From Paractinoplanes abujensis (lineage in GTDB: Bacteria > Actinomycetota > Actinomycetes > Mycobacteriales > Micromonosporaceae): a stretch of 64,000 bases of DNA. Numbering within the stretch: the first letter of the stretch is position 1; each line of letters begins with the position of its first letter. Shown piece after piece: positions 56,489-64,000 of this stretch. The translations under genes and the position numbers were made by a program. The notes below the pieces were generated by a model. That model was not told the DNA's origin. It saw only the letters and a program-made list of their open reading frames with translations, and searched no databases. Location of the stretch: contig NZ_JACHMF010000001.1 in assembly GCF_014204895.1 (NCBI RefSeq), positions 7,998,001-8,062,000 on the forward strand. The letters are read 5' to 3'.

Positions 56489-58378
56489 GTGTACGACGTC
56501 GCCATCCTGTCCGACCTGCGCTTCCCGGGCGGCAACTCGGCGAGCATCGTGGCGGAGGTGCAGGCCCAGGCGGCGGCCGGCCTGACGACCGTGCTGATCC
56601 ACGTGCCCTCCCCCCGGCTGCGGCACGCCCGTCCGTTCGCGTCGCGGATCGTGGCCTGCCTGCGCGACGGGCTGGCCGACCTGGCCGACGAGGACGCCGA
56701 GGTCGCGGCCCGGGTGTTGCTGATCCGCGGGCCGGAGGTGTTCGCCGAGGATCCGGCGACGGTGCCGAAGATCGCGGCTGGGCACACGATCGTCGTGCTC
56801 GATCGGGCCCCCGCCGCGGGCGTGCGCGAGCGGATCGAGAGCCGTTTCGGCCCGGCCGTCGTGTGGGCCCCGATCAGCGGGCGGGTGCGCGAGGAGTTGC
56901 AGGCCGCGGCGTCCGCCGGCGCGCTGCCCGACACCGACTGGCACGAGATCATCGACGTGGCCGGCTGGCGGGTCGAGTCGCGTCCACATGCGACAGTTCC
57001 GGTGATCGGTGGGCACGGGTGGCCCGATCCGGCCGTCCAGCCGGACGCGCCGGACGTCCGGGTGCGTCGGCTGGACGAGACCGGCGACGAGTCCCCGCGC
57101 GAGTTCCTCGGCACGCTCGACTTCTTCGTCCACTTCCCCGAACCCGAGCGGGTGGACACCGACCGGACGATTCTGGAGGCGATGGCGAGCGGGGTGCCGG
57201 TCGTCGCGGACCCCCGGTTCCGGTCGGTCTTCGCCGAGGCCGCGGTCTACACGCAGCCGGCCGGTGTCCGTGATCTCGTGCTGCGACTGCACAAGGACCG
57301 GCCCGCCTACGACGCTCTGGTCGCCCGGGCCCGCTCCTTCGTGACCGAGCATTTCGGCAGTGCCTCGCACATCGCCCGGCTGGCGTCGCTGGGCGTGCTG
57401 CCCCGCGGGACCGTGCCCGCGCCGCGTGTGGAGCTGCTCCCCAGTGCCCGGCCGGCCCGGCGGGTCCTGCTCGTGGGCGACGACATCGCCCGGTTCCGGG
57501 CCATCGCCCGCCGGCTGCCGGCCGATCTCGAACCGGTCGTCGTGGCCGGATCGGCCGGGCTACCCGCCGCGCACGCCGCCGGTCTGCTCACCGAGTACCT
57601 GCCCGCGGCGGCCGAGCTCGGTGTGGCCGAGAACCGCTGGGCCGGGTTCGTGCGCGACCGGCTGCGGCACCTGATCGAGCTCTACGGCCCGCGCGCGGTG
57701 CTGGTCGGCGGGGTGCCGCACGACGGGATCGCCGCCGCGATCGCGGACAACGAGGGACCGCGCTGGCTGTGGCTGCGCCCGGCCATGTGGCGGCGCGGCA
57801 CCGGCGGTCAGTGGGCGGCCCGCGGCGCGTTGTTCGCGGGCATCCTGGAGCCGGGCGAGTTCGCGGCCGGCGGTGACGAGGGCTGGACCACCACCGCCCG
57901 GGCCGGGGTGAGCACTGTCGACCCGATCACCGAGCTGCCCCGGAAACGGCGCCGTCGAGCCGCGGAGAACACTTTGCTCTGCCGGGGCGTCGTGGCCTCG
58001 CTGCCCGGCTTCACGGTCACCGAGGCCCGTCCGGGGGAACTGGGCGGAATCGCTCTGGCCGTGTCCCGGGCCGATTACACGAACTTCCACGAGCTGCTCG
58101 GGGCCGGCGTGCCGACGGTCTTCGTGCCCGATCCCGGCGGCGCCGACGACGAGCTGGCCCGGGCCCGGTTCGCCGCCGCGGCCGGGGTGGCGATCTGCGC
58201 GACCGGCGACGACGAGGCCGCCGCGGCGCTGGAACGGCTGGCCGATCCGGCGGCCCGGGAGGCATTGGCCCGGCGCTGCGCCGAGCTGTCGTTCGGCAAC
58301 GGGGCCGCCGACGCCGCGGACTGGCTGGCCGGGTTCTGCCGGGAACAATCCGAGACGGGGGCCCGCAGTGTTCGATGA
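56489..58378 (+). CDS. Tandem GT-B-like glycosyltransferase (copy 1, full length)
   Basis: The 629-residue protein contains two GT-B-like units. The first has VYDVAILSDLRFPGGNSASIVAEVQ and FFVHFPEPERVDTDRTILEAMASGVPVVADPRFRSVFAEAAVY, homologous to the C-terminal part of the two GT2 fusion proteins. The second starts at RRVLLVGDDIARFRAIARRLP. It has LLVGGVPHDGIAAAI-type and NFHELLGAGVPTVFVPDPGGADDELARARFAAAAG, like GT28-type nucleotide-sugar sites. GTG 56489 is the conservative start; a TTG at 56465 extends it by eight residues. The sugar is unknown. It overlaps the next gene by 11 bp. Confidence 0.75.
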   Translation: MYDVAILSDLRFPGGNSASIVAEVQAQAAAGLTTVLIHVPSPRLRHARPFASRIVACLRDGLADLADEDAEVAARVLLIRGPEVFAEDPATVPKIAAGHTIVVLDRAPAAGVRERIESRFGPAVVWAPISGRVREELQAAASAGALPDTDWHEIIDVAGWRVESRPHATVPVIGGHGWPDPAVQPDAPDVRVRRLDETGDESPREFLGTLDFFVHFPEPERVDTDRTILEAMASGVPVVADPRFRSVFAEAAVYTQPAGVRDLVLRLHKDRPAYDALVARARSFVTEHFGSASHIARLASLGVLPRGTVPAPRVELLPSARPARRVLLVGDDIARFRAIARRLPADLEPVVVAGSAGLPAAHAAGLLTEYLPAAAELGVAENRWAGFVRDRLRHLIELYGPRAVLVGGVPHDGIAAAIADNEGPRWLWLRPAMWRRGTGGQWAARGALFAGILEPGEFAAGGDEGWTTTARAGVSTVDPITELPRKRRRRAAENTLLCRGVVASLPGFTVTEARPGELGGIALAVSRADYTNFHELLGAGVPTVFVPDPGGADDELARARFAAAAGVAICATGDDEAAAALERLADPAAREALARRCAELSFGNGAADAADWLAGFCREQSETGARSVR

Positions 58379-59024
58379 GCCCGACGCGGCCGACCTCGCC
58401 CTGGCCCGGTGGGAGGTGGCCACGCTGACCGGCCGGTTGCGCTGCGTCGAGGACGAGCGCGACGCCGCCCTCCGGGAGCGCGACCGCAACCGCGAACTCG
58501 TGCTGGCGTTGCGCCGCAGCCGCTCCTACCGGCTCGGCCGCGCGCTGGTCGACCTGGCCCGCGACCCGATGCGGCAGGCCCCGTCGATGGCCGGTCGGGC
58601 GGCCCGGCGGCTGCGCCGGCCCCCGGCACTCGAGGCGTCCCGCGCCCGCCCGCCCGCAACCGGCGTGCCGGGCCGTGTCTACGTGGCGGTCGGGCTGTCC
58701 CGGGCCGGGTCGCACGCGCTGATCCGGGCGTTGCGGCAGCGGGTGCTCGTGGACGCCGATCATCTGCCGGTGGTGATCACCGATCAGCCCGCGCTGCGCG
58801 GTCTGCAGGTGCCGGGTGTGGTGCTCGAATACCTGCCCGACCCGGCGACCTGGTCGCGCCACGATCCCGGCGCCCGCTGGGAGGCACTGCTGGCCCGGCG
58901 GGTGGCCCAGCTCTGCCGCGACCACCGCGCCTCGCGGGCCACGGTGATAGATCCGCGGGACCCGCCCACACTGGCCCGGCTGCTCGAGAGCGTCACCGAT
59001 CGATCGGCGGGTTCGTTGACTTGA
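58368..59024 (+). CDS. Coiled-coil protein with unassigned C-terminal domain
   Basis: The 218-residue protein starts VFDEPDAADLALARWEVATLTGRLRCVEDERDAALRERDRN, a coiled coil of about 45 residues. Then comes SRSYRLGRALVDLARDP, a basic segment often seen at membrane-associated ends of glycosyltransferase accessory proteins. The last 115 residues (VYVAVGLSRAGSHALIRALRQR...VVLEYLPDPATW) are alpha/beta and unrecognised. GTG 58368 overlaps the preceding gene. A truncated paralogue starts at 63893, again directly after a tandem GT-B gene. Confidence 0.65.
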   Translation: MFDEPDAADLALARWEVATLTGRLRCVEDERDAALRERDRNRELVLALRRSRSYRLGRALVDLARDPMRQAPSMAGRAARRLRRPPALEASRARPPATGVPGRVYVAVGLSRAGSHALIRALRQRVLVDADHLPVVITDQPALRGLQVPGVVLEYLPDPATWSRHDPGARWEALLARRVAQLCRDHRASRATVIDPRDPPTLARLLESVTDRSAGSLT

Positions 59025-59027
59025 GAC

Positions 59028-60635
59028 ATGAGCGCCCCGACGATGGATGCCCCCTCCGCCGCACCGCGCGTGGGGATGCGTTTCGTCGTCGCCGGGCCGC
59101 CGGTCGGGGCGCTGTGGCGGCGGGCGCTGCTGAGGGCCGTGCTCGTGCCGCTGCCGGTGCTGGCCCCGCTGATCGCGCTGGCGCCGAGCCGCGACCACCG
59201 GTTCAACCTGTACTGGCACGGCGGTCTGTTCCGCGACGACCCGCTGCGGATCGTGCCGCACACCGTCGGCTCGCTCCCCGGCTATCTGCGGCTGGGCAAC
59301 TTCCGGCTGTTCGGCCGGATGCTGGAGAAGGCCCTCGACACGGCCGCGTACGCCCTGAGCGAGGTGCTCGGCCTGCCTGTGAACGTCGGTCTGCGGCTCG
59401 TCTCGTTCCTGTCGGCGCTGCTGTTGTGCGTCACCGCCGTGCTGCTGGCCGAAAGCGTCGTGGCCCGGGGCAAGCTGTTCCGCCGTCCGCCGTCCACAGT
59501 GGCCGCCGTGGTGCCGTTCGCGGTAGCCGCCGGGTTCGTCGCGGCCGGCGGGTCGAGCCCGATCGTGTTGTTCGGCGGCCTTTACCTCGCGTCGGCCGCC
59601 CTCGTTCTCGGTGTCGCCGCGGGCCTGTGCCGCATCGATCCCGACCGGCCGTTCCGCCTCTGGTGGGCGCCGCTGCTGATGCTCGGCGGCGCGGCCCTCG
59701 CGGCCTTCAACGAGATCGCGTACCTGGCGCTGCCCCTGGCCACCGTGGCCGTGCTGGCCCGGGGCCGGCTGGTGCTCGGGCTGACGCCGGGCCGGTTGTG
59801 CACGGCGGCCCCGGCCCGCGCGCTCGCGTTGCTGTGGCTGGGTTTCCTGCCGATCTTCCTCGCCGTCCGGGTCGTCATCCAGCGCTACTGCGCCACCGGC
59901 GGCTGCTACAAGGGTTCCGACGTGCGGCTCACCGCCGATACCTTCCAAGCCTTCCCCGTACGGGTCGTCGACTGGCTGCCCCCGCTGATGTGGCGGGCCG
60001 CGGTGGCCGGGGGCAGCCCGCGGCCGTGGCTCGGCGGCACGGTCCTGGCCGTCGCGCTGATCGTGCTCGGATTGCTGGCCTGGCACGCGATCCGCGACCT
60101 GCCCCGGCTGTCGCAGGTGAGCCGGCGCGCCGCCCTGGCCCTGGTCCTGACCGCGGGCACGCTGATCGTCGCGGGCGCCGCGATGGGTTCGCTCAACGCC
60201 GACGTGCAGCAGCTCGTGACGGCCGGGAAGTGGGGCTGGGGCTGGCGCGACTCGGCGGTCACCACGACGGCGGGTGCGCTGTTCGTGGCGGCCGGGCTGC
60301 ACCTCGTACGCAAGCAATGGCTCGTCGTGACGGCCGTGGTGCTGCTGGCCGTGGCGGCAGCCGGATCGGCCGCGGCCAACAAGCGGCAGCGGGACACCGC
60401 GATGACGGCCCCCGCGGCCCGCCTGGCCGACCGGGTGGCCGTCGAAATGGCCGACTTCGACCCCGGCCCCCAGGGCGCCGCCCGCCGCTGCGCGTTGCGA
60501 GCCGAGTTCCACCAGCTGTACGCCGATTCCCCGTTCTCGCTGCGCCGCTTCGACGAGTCGCTGGAGGTCGCGGCCCGGCAGCGCGCGGACGTGGCTTTCT
60601 GCCCGGGCGTAACCGGTGGGTCCGGTCCGCGTTGA
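59028..60635 (+). CDS. Large multi-pass membrane protein (GT-C-like)
   Basis: The 535-residue protein has about ten hydrophobic segments. Its first large loop after LVPLPVLAPLIALAPS reads RDHRFNLYWHGGLFRDDPLRI, with acidic residues positioned as in GT-C enzymes. A Cys-containing loop (RYCATGGCYKGSDVRLTA) follows later. The C-terminal 90 residues are soluble. I cannot assign a family; glycosyltransferase C or a polymerase/ligase for the local glycan is the best guess from topology and neighbours. It starts three bases after the preceding stop. Confidence 0.65.
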   Translation: MSAPTMDAPSAAPRVGMRFVVAGPPVGALWRRALLRAVLVPLPVLAPLIALAPSRDHRFNLYWHGGLFRDDPLRIVPHTVGSLPGYLRLGNFRLFGRMLEKALDTAAYALSEVLGLPVNVGLRLVSFLSALLLCVTAVLLAESVVARGKLFRRPPSTVAAVVPFAVAAGFVAAGGSSPIVLFGGLYLASAALVLGVAAGLCRIDPDRPFRLWWAPLLMLGGAALAAFNEIAYLALPLATVAVLARGRLVLGLTPGRLCTAAPARALALLWLGFLPIFLAVRVVIQRYCATGGCYKGSDVRLTADTFQAFPVRVVDWLPPLMWRAAVAGGSPRPWLGGTVLAVALIVLGLLAWHAIRDLPRLSQVSRRAALALVLTAGTLIVAGAAMGSLNADVQQLVTAGKWGWGWRDSAVTTTAGALFVAAGLHLVRKQWLVVTAVVLLAVAAAGSAAANKRQRDTAMTAPAARLADRVAVEMADFDPGPQGAARRCALRAEFHQLYADSPFSLRRFDESLEVAARQRADVAFCPGVTGGSGPR

Positions 60636-60669
60636 CGTTGGCAGGTTGAAGATCAGCGGGGGAGGACCG

Positions 60670-61605
60670 ATGCGCCGGTTGCGCAGACTGACCAGGCGTC
60701 AGGCGATTCTGGCGGCCGGCGCGTGCCTGCTCTGCGCGGCGGTCGGGGCGGCCGCGCTGACCGGCAACGTCACCGTCGCGCTGACCCTGCTGGCGATCTT
60801 CTTCACGGTCCTGTTCGGTGGCCTGCTGCTGATCGCGCGCCGGATCTCGGGACTGGCCCGCGCGCAGCGCCGGCAGCAGCACGACGTGCGCGCGGTGCTC
60901 GACCAGACCCAGCGGCGGCTGCTCGGCGCGATGGAGGAACTGCTGCTGCACTCGGGTGACCGGCACCGCGAGCTGACCGGTGCGCTGGCCGGGCAGATGA
61001 GCGCGCACACCCGTGACATCGAGGCCATCGTCCAGCTCTTCCAGCGGGTCACGCCGCGGGCCCCGATGCCTCCCGCGGCCGCCCCGGCCGAACTGCTCGA
61101 ACTGCTGCACCTGATCCGCACCCGTAAGCCGAGGTTCGCGCTCGAACTGGGCAGCGGGCAGTCGACGGTCTGGCTGGCGTACGCGCTGGAACAGGTCGGC
61201 GGCCGGCTCGTCTCGCTGCACCACGACTCCGGCGCGGCCGAGAGCGCTCGGGCCGCGCTGGCCACGCACGCGCTCGTGCCGGTGGCCGAGGTGCGCGAGG
61301 CGCCGCTGCGCCCGGTGCCGATCGGGGAGCGCACGTTCGCCTGGTACGACCTGGAGTCGCTGGCCGACGTGCACGACGTCGACCTGCTGGTGATCGGCGG
61401 CCCGCCCGGCACGACCGGACCCGACGCCCGGTTCCCGGCGATGGCGCTGCTCGAGGAGCGGCTGGCCGACGCGGCGGCGGTGTTCGTGGCCGACGAGCGC
61501 GACGTGCTGGGCCGGTGGCTGGAAACGACTGAGGGCCTCACCCGCGAAGGTGAGGCCCTGCTGTCCTATCGACGTGTGGTGCGGCAGCTGAGCCGGTTGC
61601 AATAA
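60670..61605 (+). CDS. Membrane-anchored coiled-coil protein with methyltransferase-like domain (copy 2)
   Basis: The 311-residue protein begins MRRLRRLTRRQAILAAGACLLCAAVGAA. It has two hydrophobic segments, a coiled coil, the linker QLFQRVTPRAPMP and a Rossmann domain. Motif I is ALELGSGQSTVWLAYALEQVGG, with the acidic residue intact (unlike copy 1 at 53032), and the next strand ends VSLHHDSG. ATG 60670 follows GGGGGAGGA; the frame extends to 60616. Whether it binds SAM or another nucleotide is untested. It closes the forward four-gene group that begins at 56489. Confidence 0.72.
   Translation: MRRLRRLTRRQAILAAGACLLCAAVGAAALTGNVTVALTLLAIFFTVLFGGLLLIARRISGLARAQRRQQHDVRAVLDQTQRRLLGAMEELLLHSGDRHRELTGALAGQMSAHTRDIEAIVQLFQRVTPRAPMPPAAAPAELLELLHLIRTRKPRFALELGSGQSTVWLAYALEQVGGRLVSLHHDSGAAESARAALATHALVPVAEVREAPLRPVPIGERTFAWYDLESLADVHDVDLLVIGGPPGTTGPDARFPAMALLEERLADAAAVFVADERDVLGRWLETTEGLTREGEALLSYRRVVRQLSRLQ
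61532..61559 (+). terminator. Perfect hairpin inside the 3' end of the copy-2 methyltransferase-like gene
   Basis: AGGGCCTCACC (61532-61542) and GGTGAGGCCCT (61549-61559) make a perfect 11-bp stem with a six-base loop, 46 bp before the stop codon. It is coding, so it may be chance. It could slow or end transcripts, including antisense ones from the convergent CAP gene. Confidence 0.4.
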
Positions 61606-61613
61606 CCTCAGGC

Positions 61614-62108
61614 TCAGTAACCGAACTCCTGCGAGATGTACGTGGTGCCGTTGGCGGCGCGGACAACGCCGACGCCGACGGCCTTGGCGGTGCAGTTGAG
61701 CAGGTTGGCACGGTGACCCGGGCTGGCCATCCACGCCTTGACGGTGTCGGCGCCGGTGCTGTAGCCGTACGCGATGTTCTCGCTCAGCGGGCGGACGTAG
61801 CCGGCGGTCTTGATGCGACGGTCGAAGGTCGAGTTGCCGGCGCCGACGTGGCTGAACTTGCCGGTGCGGGCCATCCAGGCGCTGTGGCCGACGGCCGCCT
61901 TGGTCAGGCTCGGGCTGGCCACGACGGCCTTGCAGCCCTTGGCGGCGCGCATCTTGTTGGTGTAGGTCACGATGTCGGCCTGCATCGTCGCGGCGCTCGG
62001 CGCCGCGGTGGTGGCGGCCTGGGCGGACGAAGCGAACGCGACCAGCACAAACAGGGTGGCGGGGATCATGGCGATCAGGGCCAGACGCTTGGTGATCGAA
62101 GAGCGCAT
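61614..62108 (-). CDS. Secreted CAP/SCP-domain protein
   Basis: The 164-residue protein has a signal peptide (LALIAMIPATLFVLVAFASSAQAA). A compact CAP domain follows: ADIVTYTNKMRAAKGCKAVVASPSLTKAAVGHSAWMA, FSHVGAGNSTFDRRI, SENIAYGYSTGADTVKAWMASPGHRANLLNC and GTTYISQEFGY. The His and Glu of the CAP site are present. Bacterial CAP proteins are extracellular; their roles are mostly unknown. It is the only secreted protein in the locus and is transcribed divergently from the paralogous GT-B gene. Confidence 0.9.
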   Translation of the reverse strand: MRSSITKRLALIAMIPATLFVLVAFASSAQAATTAAPSAATMQADIVTYTNKMRAAKGCKAVVASPSLTKAAVGHSAWMARTGKFSHVGAGNSTFDRRIKTAGYVRPLSENIAYGYSTGADTVKAWMASPGHRANLLNCTAKAVGVGVVRAANGTTYISQEFGY

Positions 62109-62337
62109 CGACTGCCTTTCGTTGATGTCCGCGTCGGCTCCTACCGCCGCGTTCAGGGTTATGTTCGGCGCTGAGGCAGTGAAGATGACCCATGTTCGGG
62201 TGCCATGGAGATGCCCTTCGGTTGCCGGTTGGTTGGCTGGCCGGGCCCGGTTCCCGTGACGTTGCCATCACGGTGCGTGCTGATGATCGTTGATCCCGAT
62301 AGACGGGCAAAACGGACACTGGAGAGGGGGAATCGCG
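62109..62337. promoter_or_regulatory. Divergent regulatory region of the CAP gene and GT-B copy 2
   Basis: The 229-bp gap contains TGATCGTTGATC at 62284-62295, identical to the element at 56432-56421. CGGGCAAAACGGACA follows at 62304-62318. GGAGAGGGGG at 62321-62330 is the ribosome site of the plus-strand gene. A CCGATAG at 62296-62302 recalls a FliA/WhiG -10, but no matching -35 is seen. Confidence 0.45.
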
Positions 62338-63891
62338 GTGACTGCGACCGTTCACGACGTGGCGATCCTGGCCGACTTTCGCTTCGCCGGGGCGGGAGTG
62401 GCGGCCGAGGTGCATGCGCAGCACGAGGCGGCGCTGAGCACGCTGCTGGTGCACGTGCCCCGCGACGCGCGGCCACTGCCCTTCGCCCCACAGGTGCGCG
62501 ACCTCCTGCGGGACGGCGCGGCCACGCTGGCCCGGGAGGACCGGACCGCCACCGTACGGCTGCTCATCGCCCGCGGCGCCGACCTGCTGGCCGAGGCGCG
62601 TACGCGGGTGCGGGCCGAACACACGGTCGTGGTGGCCGACCGCGCGCCCGAACCCGGCGGTGACCTGCCCGACGACGTCGAGTGGGCACCGGTCGACGAC
62701 CGCGTGCGCGAAGCGATGCCGCTGCTCTGCCGCCTCACTGTGCATAACTGGCACGAGGTCGTCGACGCGGCCGCCTCGTGGCAGGAGTTCCCCGAACGCT
62801 TCCGGGCGCTGGAACGCACCTCGGGCCACCAGTCGCACCTGCGGCGGCTGGCCGGGTTCGGCATCCGCCCCCGGATCAGCGCCCCGGCCCTGCCCCGCGA
62901 GCCCGGCCCGGTGCCGCCCGCGCCCACCCGCCGTGTGCTGCTGCTCGGCGCGCCGACCCGGCTGACCGCGATCGCCCGGCGGCTCCCGCCCGCCCTCGCG
63001 CCGGTGATCGCCACCCAGTACGCGGCACCCGGCGGCGGCTTCCTGACCGAGCACATCCCCTCCCGCGAGGCGCTCGGCGGGGGCGAGGCGGCCTGGAACC
63101 GGATGCTCCGCGACCGCCTGACCCACCTGATCGACCTGCACTCACCCGAGATCGTGGCGGTCGACGACCTGCCGCACGAGGGCATCGTCGAGGCCGTCCG
63201 GGCCCACCCGCACGTGCTCTGGGTGTGGGTGCGGCGCGCGATGTGGCCGCGCGGGGCCGGCCAGGAATGGATCACCGAGGGCAAGGTCTTCGACCACGTC
63301 CTCGAACCGGGCGAGTTCGCCGCCCTGGCCGACGACGGGCCGACAGTGGCCGACCGGGCCTCCGCGCACCGGGTCGAACCGATCACCCTGCTCGACGCGG
63401 GCGAACTGCTCGACCCCGCGGCGGCGCGGGCCGACCTCGGGCTCGACGCCGACCGGCCGGCCGCCCTGGTGCGGCTGGGCGACACCCGGATCGTCGAGCG
63501 GCTGGAGGGCCACGGCTTCCAGGTTGTCGTGCGCGACCAGGCGGTGAGCCGCTACCTGCGGGCGTTCGACCTGGTGGTCAGCTCGGCCGATTACGACGCC
63601 TACCACGAGCAGCTGCGCTTCGGGATCCCCACGATCCTCGTGCCCAGCCGCGACACCGTGCTCGACGACCAGCTGGCCCGGGCCCGCTACGCCGACGCGG
63701 CCGGGGTGGCCCTGACCGTCGAGGACCCGGAATCGGAGGAGCTGGAGCGGGCGCTGGACAGCGCCGCCCGCGCCGACAAACGTGCCGTGCTGCGCCGCCG
63801 TTGCGAGGAGCTGACGTTCTCCAACGGCGCGTCCGCGGCCGCGACCTGGCTCGGCGGGCTGGCCGCCCGCCACGAACGGATCGGAGGCTGA
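62338..63891 (+). CDS. GT-B-like glycosyltransferase (copy 2, internal domain missing)
   Basis: The 517-residue protein parallels the 56489 product. It starts VTATVHDVAILADFRFAGAGVAAEVHAQ and keeps WHEVVDAAASW. It then jumps to RLAGFGIRPRI, lacking about 110 residues that in copy 1 contain FFVHFPEPERV...LEAMASGVPVV. The second GT-B unit is intact (RRVLLLGAPTRLTAIARRLP, YHEQLRFGIPTILVPSRDTVLDDQLARARYADAAG). Only one of the two catalytic units is thus complete. GTG 62338 is set by the upstream GGAGAGGGGG. Confidence 0.75.
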   Translation: MTATVHDVAILADFRFAGAGVAAEVHAQHEAALSTLLVHVPRDARPLPFAPQVRDLLRDGAATLAREDRTATVRLLIARGADLLAEARTRVRAEHTVVVADRAPEPGGDLPDDVEWAPVDDRVREAMPLLCRLTVHNWHEVVDAAASWQEFPERFRALERTSGHQSHLRRLAGFGIRPRISAPALPREPGPVPPAPTRRVLLLGAPTRLTAIARRLPPALAPVIATQYAAPGGGFLTEHIPSREALGGGEAAWNRMLRDRLTHLIDLHSPEIVAVDDLPHEGIVEAVRAHPHVLWVWVRRAMWPRGAGQEWITEGKVFDHVLEPGEFAALADDGPTVADRASAHRVEPITLLDAGELLDPAAARADLGLDADRPAALVRLGDTRIVERLEGHGFQVVVRDQAVSRYLRAFDLVVSSADYDAYHEQLRFGIPTILVPSRDTVLDDQLARARYADAAGVALTVEDPESEELERALDSAARADKRAVLRRRCEELTFSNGASAAATWLGGLAARHERIGG

Positions 63892-63892
63892 C

Positions 63893-64000
63893 GTGCCGGA
63901 GACCGCACTGCAGACGCTCGACACCGCGCAGCGGGCGCGCTGGGAACTGGCCGCCATGGCGGGCCGGCTCCGCATGCTCGAATCGCGGCTGGTGGAGGAA
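63893..64000 (+). CDS. Coiled-coil protein, 5' part only (paralogue of 58368 gene)
   Basis: GTG 63893 follows CGGAGG and overlaps nothing. The 36 visible residues (VPETALQTLDTAQRARWELAAMAGRLRMLESRLVEE) align with the coiled-coil start of the 58368 protein (ARWEVATLTGRLRCVEDE). The order tandem GT-B gene then coiled-coil gene is thus repeated. The rest is off-window. Confidence 0.65.
   Translation, partial: MPETALQTLDTAQRARWELAAMAGRLRMLESRLVEE

Noticed and set aside
62276..62302. FliA/WhiG-type promoter (CCGATAG) before GT-B copy 2
   Set aside because: No TAAA-like -35 lies at the required distance, so the -10 match alone is not enough.

Overview
The window is high-GC actinobacterial chromosome. 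Coding is dense, GTG starts are frequent, and many genes overlap by 1-4 bases (ATGA, GTGA, TGATG), which points to translational coupling. Gene content and order follow the conserved actinobacterial block that in Mycobacterium tuberculosis runs ltbR-leuC-leuD-hupB-mutT1-ppk1-fbiD-gpsA-ddlA-(DUF3515)-thiL ... recG ... rsmD-coaD and sepIVA-DUF177-rnc-fpg-smc-ftsY-amt-glnB-glnD. Protein style, together with the GlnR-like, BldD-like and Streptomyces-type DnaA-box motifs, suggests Micromonosporaceae, probably Actinoplanes or a relative. The genus is an inference; no rRNA or other marker gene is present.

Layout. 1-4.0 kb: a truncated LuxR-type AAA regulator, an IclR (NdgR/LtbR-like) regulator and divergent leuCD. 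4.0-9.5 kb: a HU-like protein with a long Lys/Ala/Thr repeat tail, a small membrane protein, then mutT1, ppk1, a degenerate cold-shock-like protein and cofC on the minus strand. 9.6-18.9 kb: plsC-gpsA-(PLP enzyme)-(zinc ribbon), a YtrA-type GntR/ABC/permease operon with a clear operator, a phosphatase-like protein, ddl, DUF3515, a stand-alone Lrp ligand domain, thiL and a GNAT. 18.9-25.6 kb: a 14-bp tandem repeat array, rpmB, a FakA/YloV-like kinase with an in-frame minisatellite, recG, a hypothetical gene, and an LPxTG-like surface protein. 25.9-32.2 kb: rsmD-coaD, sepIVA-like, DUF177-rpmF-plsX-rnc-(PIG-V-like)-mutM.

Two accessory segments break the conserved core. Between mutM and smc (32.1-38.2 kb) lie three overlapping minus-strand genes resembling a reduced Pel-type exopolysaccharide module: PelF-like glycosyltransferase, 12-TM PelG-like protein and a spherulin-4/Sph3-like domain protein. 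A BldD-box-like palindrome sits just upstream. Next to them is about 2.5 kb, almost gene-free, with paired DnaA boxes, G-rich tandem repeats and one small coiled-coil gene. After glnD (50.6 kb to the window end), where ffh would usually follow, is a locus of duplicated glycan-assembly genes: two GT2/GT-B fusion proteins, two tandem GT-B-like proteins (one with an internal domain deletion), two membrane-anchored coiled-coil/methyltransferase-like proteins, two small coiled-coil proteins, a large GT-C-like membrane protein and a secreted CAP-domain protein. Two promoter regions inside it share a perfect 12-mer.

Between the accessory segments, smc, a HAD hydrolase, a PhoD-like phosphatase, ftsY, an APH-like kinase and the nitrogen genes amtB-glnB-glnD (with GlnR-like half-sites upstream) form a conventional core. 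The right-hand locus and the Pel-like trio are the best candidates for undescribed biology. Everything here is read by eye from sequence; no database search or structure prediction was run.
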